Shown here piece by piece: positions 60,348-64,000 of a DNA stretch of 64,000 bases. The position numbers were made by a program, and so were the translations under genes. Numbering within the stretch: position 1 is the stretch's first letter; each line of letters begins with the position of its first letter. The notes beneath the pieces were generated by a model that saw only the letters and a program-made list of their open reading frames with translations, had not been told where the DNA came from and searched no databases. This stretch comes from Fulverythrobacter ferritrahens (lineage in GTDB: Bacteria > Pseudomonadota > Alphaproteobacteria > Sphingomonadales > Sphingomonadaceae), in assembly GCF_020539485.1 (NCBI RefSeq), contig NZ_JACDXU010000002.1:788024-852023 (forward strand). Direction: 5' to 3'.

Positions 60348-61541
60348 ATGAGGCGGAGAGAATTGGGTGGATCCTTATCCGATACGTCAGCGGCGGGACG
60401 CCGCGTGACCGCGTCAAAAGCTCCTGCAGGCATGGTCGCCTGGACGCGGGATCATGTGAGCGCGATCCGGCATGACGTCCGCCACACCGCCCCCCTGATC
60501 GGAGAGACTGATTTTTCGCGCATCTCTCCCGATGTCGATATCTGGGACGCCTGGCCACTTCAGGATCGCGCGGGTAATCCCGCCCTGATCGGGCAGGGCG
60601 ACACCTTGTGGATGGCTTTGGCAGCTCCTCATCGGGACGATCCGGACGAGCGCCACGGCCTCGCCCGCATTCACCTTTTCCAGCACAATGCGGCGGGCTG
60701 GGTCGCACTGGGGCCCCTCTTTCCCGATGGCTTTACTCCGGGCAGCCGCGAGTGGTCCGGATCGGCCGTGCTTGATGCCGATAGGCGGAACGTGACAGTC
60801 TTCTTCACGGCAACCGGGAAGCGCGGAGAAGAGGAACTCACCTTTACGCAGCGGCTCTTTCGCGCGCGGGCGGTTCTTACAGGCGCCAGCGGTACCTATC
60901 GGTTGCAGGACTGGCAGGGGCCGGACGAGTTCGTTCGCCGCGATCCCCGGTGGTATATGGCCAGCGATGCCGGCAGCGGCTCAGTCGGCACGATCAAGGC
61001 CTTTCGCGATCCGGCCTATTTCCACGATCCGGCAAGCGGAACGGATTACGTGTTCTTCGCAGCCTCTCTGGCTGGTTCGGACAAGGCCTTTAACGGTGTG
61101 ATCGGCGCGGCGCGGGCAGAGCCGGATAGGCCTGGCAACTGGACATTGCTGCCCCCTCTGCTTGGCGCGGATGGGCTGAATAACGAGCTGGAGAGGCCGC
61201 ATGTGCTGATGCATGGCGGCCATTATTACCTGTTCTGGTCCACTCAAGCCCATGTATTCGATCCAGCAGGACCGGTCGGCCCTACGGGGCTCTACGGCAT
61301 GGTGTCGGACCGGATTGACGGGGGATGGCAGCCGCTTAACGGCACGGGACTGGTATTCGCCAATCCGCCCGAGGCTCCCGGCCAGGCCTATAGCTGGCTG
61401 GTGCTGGCCGACCTCAGCGTGATCAGCTTCGTCGATAATTGGGGGCAGGGGCCGGATTCCGGAATTCGCCGTTTCGGGGCAAGCTTTGCCCCTCTCCTCC
61501 ACCTTCGTCTGGATGGCCAGACGGCATCGCTGAAGGTCTAG
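60348..61541 (+). CDS. GH68-family enzyme (levansucrase/sucrose hydrolase type)
   Basis: A 397-residue protein with GH68 motifs in order: DIWDAWPLQD (Asp67 as nucleophile), EWSGSAVLD, AFRDPAYF (stabilising Asp) and NELERPHVL (acid/base Glu), followed by YYLFWSTQAHVF. GH68 enzymes split sucrose and either release fructose or build fructan. No signal peptide is visible, and a fructokinase gene follows 2 bases later, so intracellular sucrose hydrolysis is more likely than levan synthesis. ATG at 60348 is the working start; TTG at 60330 and ATG at 60432 are alternatives. Confidence 0.87.
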   Translation: MRRRELGGSLSDTSAAGRRVTASKAPAGMVAWTRDHVSAIRHDVRHTAPLIGETDFSRISPDVDIWDAWPLQDRAGNPALIGQGDTLWMALAAPHRDDPDERHGLARIHLFQHNAAGWVALGPLFPDGFTPGSREWSGSAVLDADRRNVTVFFTATGKRGEEELTFTQRLFRARAVLTGASGTYRLQDWQGPDEFVRRDPRWYMASDAGSGSVGTIKAFRDPAYFHDPASGTDYVFFAASLAGSDKAFNGVIGAARAEPDRPGNWTLLPPLLGADGLNNELERPHVLMHGGHYYLFWSTQAHVFDPAGPVGPTGLYGMVSDRIDGGWQPLNGTGLVFANPPEAPGQAYSWLVLADLSVISFVDNWGQGPDSGIRRFGASFAPLLHLRLDGQTASLKV

Positions 61542-61543
61542 CG

Positions 61544-62458
61544 ATGGCGGGGGGCAGCTATTTCGCGGGGATCGAACTGGGTGGCACGAAGTCGGTCGCC
61601 CTACTGGCACAGGGGCGCCAGATCGTTGATCTCGTGAGGCTTCCCACACTTTCTCCTGAGGAGACACTGGGCGCGCTTCGCCAGCAGCTTGGCCGCTGGG
61701 AACGGGACATGGGCTTTCAGGCCCTTGGAATCGCCTCTTTCGGGCCCATGCAACTGGATGCTGCACAACCCCGCTTCGGCACTATGCTGGATACGCCCAA
61801 GCCGGGCTGGTCGGGTGCGGATGTAGCGGGAGTGCTGACTGCGGGGCTGAGCTGTCCCTGGGCGATCGATACGGACGTAAATGGCGCTGCGCTGGCCGAA
61901 TATCGTTGGGGAGCGGGGCGGGGCTGTGACAGCCTTTGCTACATCACGATCGGAACCGGCGTGGGGGGAGGGCTGGTGATCGGTGGCCACCCTGTCCATG
62001 GGGCGATGCATCCCGAAATCGGGCATCTGCGCCTGAGAAGAGCCGCTGGGGACGATTTTGAGGGGAGCTGCCCGTTTCACGGCGATTGCATCGAAGGCCT
62101 GATCAGTGGGCCGGCTCTGGCGAGCAGGTTTGGCGCAGATCCGGCTTTGATCCCCGACGATGACGCTCGCTGGAGCTACATAGCGTCGGACCTCGCCGAG
62201 CTGGTAAGCGCGATCCTGTTCACCACTTCGGCGCAGAGAGTGCTGGTCGGTGGCGGAATCGGTATGGCGCGAGCGGGGTTGACCCGGGCTGCGCGGGACC
62301 TCGTCGTGACGCGCGCTGGAGCATATCTGCCATTTCTCGATCGGGAGAAGGCGGATATTCTTATTGGCCTGCCTGAACTGGGCGATATGGCCGGGCCCCT
62401 GGGCGCTATCGCCCTGGCAATCACTGCCGCAAAGAACGCTGAAGCAGGAGCCTGCTGA
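61544..62458 (+). CDS. ROK-family fructokinase
   Basis: A 304-residue sugar kinase. Marks are FAGIELGGTKSVALL (phosphate-binding), TIGTGVGGGLVIGG and the ROK zinc motif MHPEIGHLRL...CPFHGDCIEGLISGPA with Cys-x2-His-x2-Cys spacing typical of bacterial fructokinases. It phosphorylates fructose to fructose 6-phosphate. The start codon follows the GH68 stop by 2 bases, so the two genes are one operon under the 60235 operator. Confidence 0.88.
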   Translation: MAGGSYFAGIELGGTKSVALLAQGRQIVDLVRLPTLSPEETLGALRQQLGRWERDMGFQALGIASFGPMQLDAAQPRFGTMLDTPKPGWSGADVAGVLTAGLSCPWAIDTDVNGAALAEYRWGAGRGCDSLCYITIGTGVGGGLVIGGHPVHGAMHPEIGHLRLRRAAGDDFEGSCPFHGDCIEGLISGPALASRFGADPALIPDDDARWSYIASDLAELVSAILFTTSAQRVLVGGGIGMARAGLTRAARDLVVTRAGAYLPFLDREKADILIGLPELGDMAGPLGAIALAITAAKNAEAGAC

Positions 62459-62498
62459 GCATTACCTCAAAGGCGGGCGCGCGCCAGCTTCCGCAGGT

Positions 62499-62534
62499 GG
62501 CGCCGGTTCCGGGGAGGTGTTCGAAACCGGCGCC
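62499..62534. terminator. perfect 10-bp hairpin between convergent genes
   Basis: GGCGCCGGTT (62499-62508) and AACCGGCGCC (62525-62534) form a perfect stem with a 16-base loop, 40 bases after the fructokinase stop and 115 bases after the stop of the convergent gene. There is no T-run on the + strand. Confidence 0.6.
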
Positions 62535-62648
62535 GTTCGGTGAGTGCGTTGTGCGTTTCAGCCCGGCAGGCGCTTGAGGGCCAATCGCTGAGATTCTGCT
62601 TCTCAGCCCCTCTTCCTGCCGGGGCCTGCCTTCCCGCAAGTGGCGGAT

Positions 62649-63434
62649 TTATTCGAACACGGTTTCTCCATCCGGGCTGACCGGATTGCGGTTGTTTTCG
62701 CTACACTGGAATTCGAACAGGACGCCATAGCGATCCCGCCGATAGGTCGCGGTGGCCTTGAACGGTTCGGCCAGGGCTTCCGGATCTTCCATCACCATTT
62801 CATTCATCAGCACATCCGGATTGTCGGGACTGAGGTGAATTCGCTCGGTGACATGGAACTTGTCGGAATGGAGCGCGCCATTGGCGAAGGGCAGCATGTC
62901 GAGGATGCCGACGGTGTCCACCACAAGCGTATCGCCTTCCCAATGGCCGATCGAATGGCCCATGTAAGTGGGGTCGAGTTCGTCCAGCGGGGGATGGGTG
63001 CGCCCGTCGGTCCAGATCGTGCGGGTCTGCATCCAGGCTTCCTGATTGATCGTTACCCGGCCCGGCGAGAAGATGAATTCATAGGGATATTGGGCGAGTT
63101 GCATGATCCGGGGCATGCCCGGCGGCGAACAATTGGAGCGGTTGCGCTTCTCCACCCCGTTATTCGCTACGACTTCGGCCTTCCATGCGTCCCAATTGCT
63201 CTGATACTCGCCTTTGAGCTTTGGCTGCGTGCCTGGCCCGCCGCGATTGAGGAACCACACGCCGCCCCAGTCAGGCAGGGCATCGAGCGCGGCATAATGT
63301 CCTTGGGCAAAGCCGGCACCCTGACCTTCGACCAGCCCTTCAGGCGGCGAAGATCCGCCTGATTGAGCCTGGGCCAGCCCCCCCAGCGCCAGTGTTGCCG
63401 CACAGGCGAACAGGATATTTCTGGTTCGTCGCAT
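62649..63434 (-). CDS. secreted conserved protein of unknown function
   Basis: A 261-residue protein with a signal peptide (LFACAATLALGGLAQAQ). The mature part has LDALPDWGGVWFLNRGG, QYPYEFIFSPGRVTINQEAW, TIWTDGRTHPP and YMGHSIGHWEGDTLVVDTVG. I recognise this as a common sphingomonad secreted family that is found next to DUF6152 genes, but no activity is known to me. ATG at 63434 is 5 bases after the DUF6152 stop, so the two genes are an operon. Confidence 0.75.
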   Translation of the reverse strand: MRRTRNILFACAATLALGGLAQAQSGGSSPPEGLVEGQGAGFAQGHYAALDALPDWGGVWFLNRGGPGTQPKLKGEYQSNWDAWKAEVVANNGVEKRNRSNCSPPGMPRIMQLAQYPYEFIFSPGRVTINQEAWMQTRTIWTDGRTHPPLDELDPTYMGHSIGHWEGDTLVVDTVGILDMLPFANGALHSDKFHVTERIHLSPDNPDVLMNEMVMEDPEALAEPFKATATYRRDRYGVLFEFQCSENNRNPVSPDGETVFE

Positions 63435-63439
63435 GGGGA

Positions 63440-63817
63440 TTATTTCACCTCGCCCAGCGTGGAACCATCGGGGAAGCGAACGCCAACATAGCTGCCGCCC
63501 TTGCTGCCATTGCGCAGCGGGTGAATGTAGAGAGTGACCTTGTCCCCGGGCTTCAGCGAAGTCCGCTTCCATCCGCTTTGCTGCAGATTGTTGGGGCTCG
63601 TCATTTCGATAGCCCAGCGTTCGGTCTGGCCTTTCACTGGCACATCGATCTCGATGAAGGCGTGGGGGTTCTGCCATTTGAACCGGGTAACGGTGGCTTT
63701 CAGTTCCACCGTCTTGCTCATGTCGAACATCGCGTAACTGTGATGGGCCGCAGCCGGGGCCAGCGGCAGCGGTGCCAGCACTGCGAGGGCGAGAAGGGAT
63801 TTGATGATCGCTTTCAT
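63440..63817 (-). CDS. DUF6152 family secreted protein
   Basis: A 125-residue protein with signal peptide (LAPLPLAPAAA) and mature start HHSYAMFDMSKTVELKATVT, followed by FKWQNPHAFIEIDV and GDKVTLYIHPLRNGSKGGSY. The HHSYAMFD start and WxNPH motif define DUF6152. The histidines and the beta-sandwich size suggest a metal- or ligand-binding periplasmic protein; the function is unknown. Confidence 0.82.
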   Translation of the reverse strand: MKAIIKSLLALAVLAPLPLAPAAAHHSYAMFDMSKTVELKATVTRFKWQNPHAFIEIDVPVKGQTERWAIEMTSPNNLQQSGWKRTSLKPGDKVTLYIHPLRNGSKGGSYVGVRFPDGSTLGEVK

Positions 63818-63836
63818 TGTAGCCTCTGATGAATGG

Positions 63837-64000
63837 TTACAGCTGCGGCACGTTCACAGGCTGACCGTTTTTCGGCAGTCCTGAATCGAGCACTTTTCCA
63901 TCGGCCTTTTTGAGGTCGAGGAAGAGGCCGCCCTTCTTGCCGTCGCGCAAGGGGTTCATGCGCAGGGAGATCTTGTCTCCGGTCTTGAGCGAAGCGCGGC
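63837..64000 (-). CDS. second DUF6152 family protein, C-terminal end only (5' part outside window)
   Basis: The minus strand reads RASLKTGDKISLRMNPLRDG then KKGGLFLDLKKADGKVLDSG and stops at 63837-63839. It aligns with the C-terminal end of the preceding DUF6152 protein (GDKVTLYIHPLRNGSKGG), so it is a tandem paralogue. The N-terminal part lies beyond base 64000. Confidence 0.75.
   Translation of the reverse strand, partial: RASLKTGDKISLRMNPLRDGKKGGLFLDLKKADGKVLDSGLPKNGQPVNVPQL

Overview
The window is high-GC DNA with the gene content of an alphaproteobacterium, most likely a sphingomonad (Novosphingobium/Sphingobium type). The evidence is four intact TonB-dependent receptors plus one decayed receptor, large accessory catabolic clusters, Spinster-type MFS carriers, DUF6152 proteins and BKACE enzymes. 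No rRNA or tRNA gene and no CRISPR array was seen. The genus is an inference from gene style, not from a marker gene.

Layout. 1-2349: an N-terminally short D-2-hydroxyacid dehydrogenase and a beta-keto-acid cleavage enzyme (minus strand), divergent from a LuxR-type regulator, with a perfect inverted repeat between them. 2693-16969: a giant RHS/YD-repeat gene of about 4,758 codons. It carries two long alanine-rich coiled-coil insertions, a LysM domain and an AT-richer C-terminal tip, and is cut by one in-frame TAG at 11669-11671. Directly after it, where an immunity gene would be expected, lies a frameshifted IS5-family transposase fragment. 17565-24029: a G8-domain beta-helix protein and a neutral-ceramidase-like enzyme (minus strand), divergent from a TonB receptor; the shared promoter region holds three copies of a palindrome with core CAATCGATTG. 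24619-24975: a decayed TonB receptor.

25130-49647: a large catabolic region. It contains an extradiol-type VOC dioxygenase, two FAD hydroxylases, two fumarylacetoacetate-hydrolase-family enzymes, a metallo-beta-lactamase-fold hydrolase, an ACMSD-like amidohydrolase, DUF3237, a TauD dioxygenase, a CmcJ/NvfI-like protein, a luciferase-like monooxygenase and an alpha/beta hydrolase. It also has two TonB receptors, two MFS carriers, a TetR regulator and an unusual tandem GntR regulator. This gene set fits uptake and ring cleavage of an aromatic or polyketide-like compound that cannot be named from sequence. A 20-bp motif ending in GCACTATTTTCA recurs in three of its promoter regions.

51091-62458: two secreted alpha/beta hydrolases, a TonB receptor, a tannase/feruloyl-esterase-like lipoprotein, an MFS carrier, a LacI regulator, a GH68 sucrose-acting enzyme and a ROK fructokinase. 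The same CAATCGATTG palindrome precedes four transcription units here and links them to the ceramidase/TonB/G8 locus 30 kb away. The most economical reading is a LacI-controlled sucrose regulon enriched in esterases, possibly for acylated sucrose (ester-decorated sucrose from plants). 62649-64000: a secreted conserved protein and two DUF6152 proteins on the minus strand, the last one cut by the window end.
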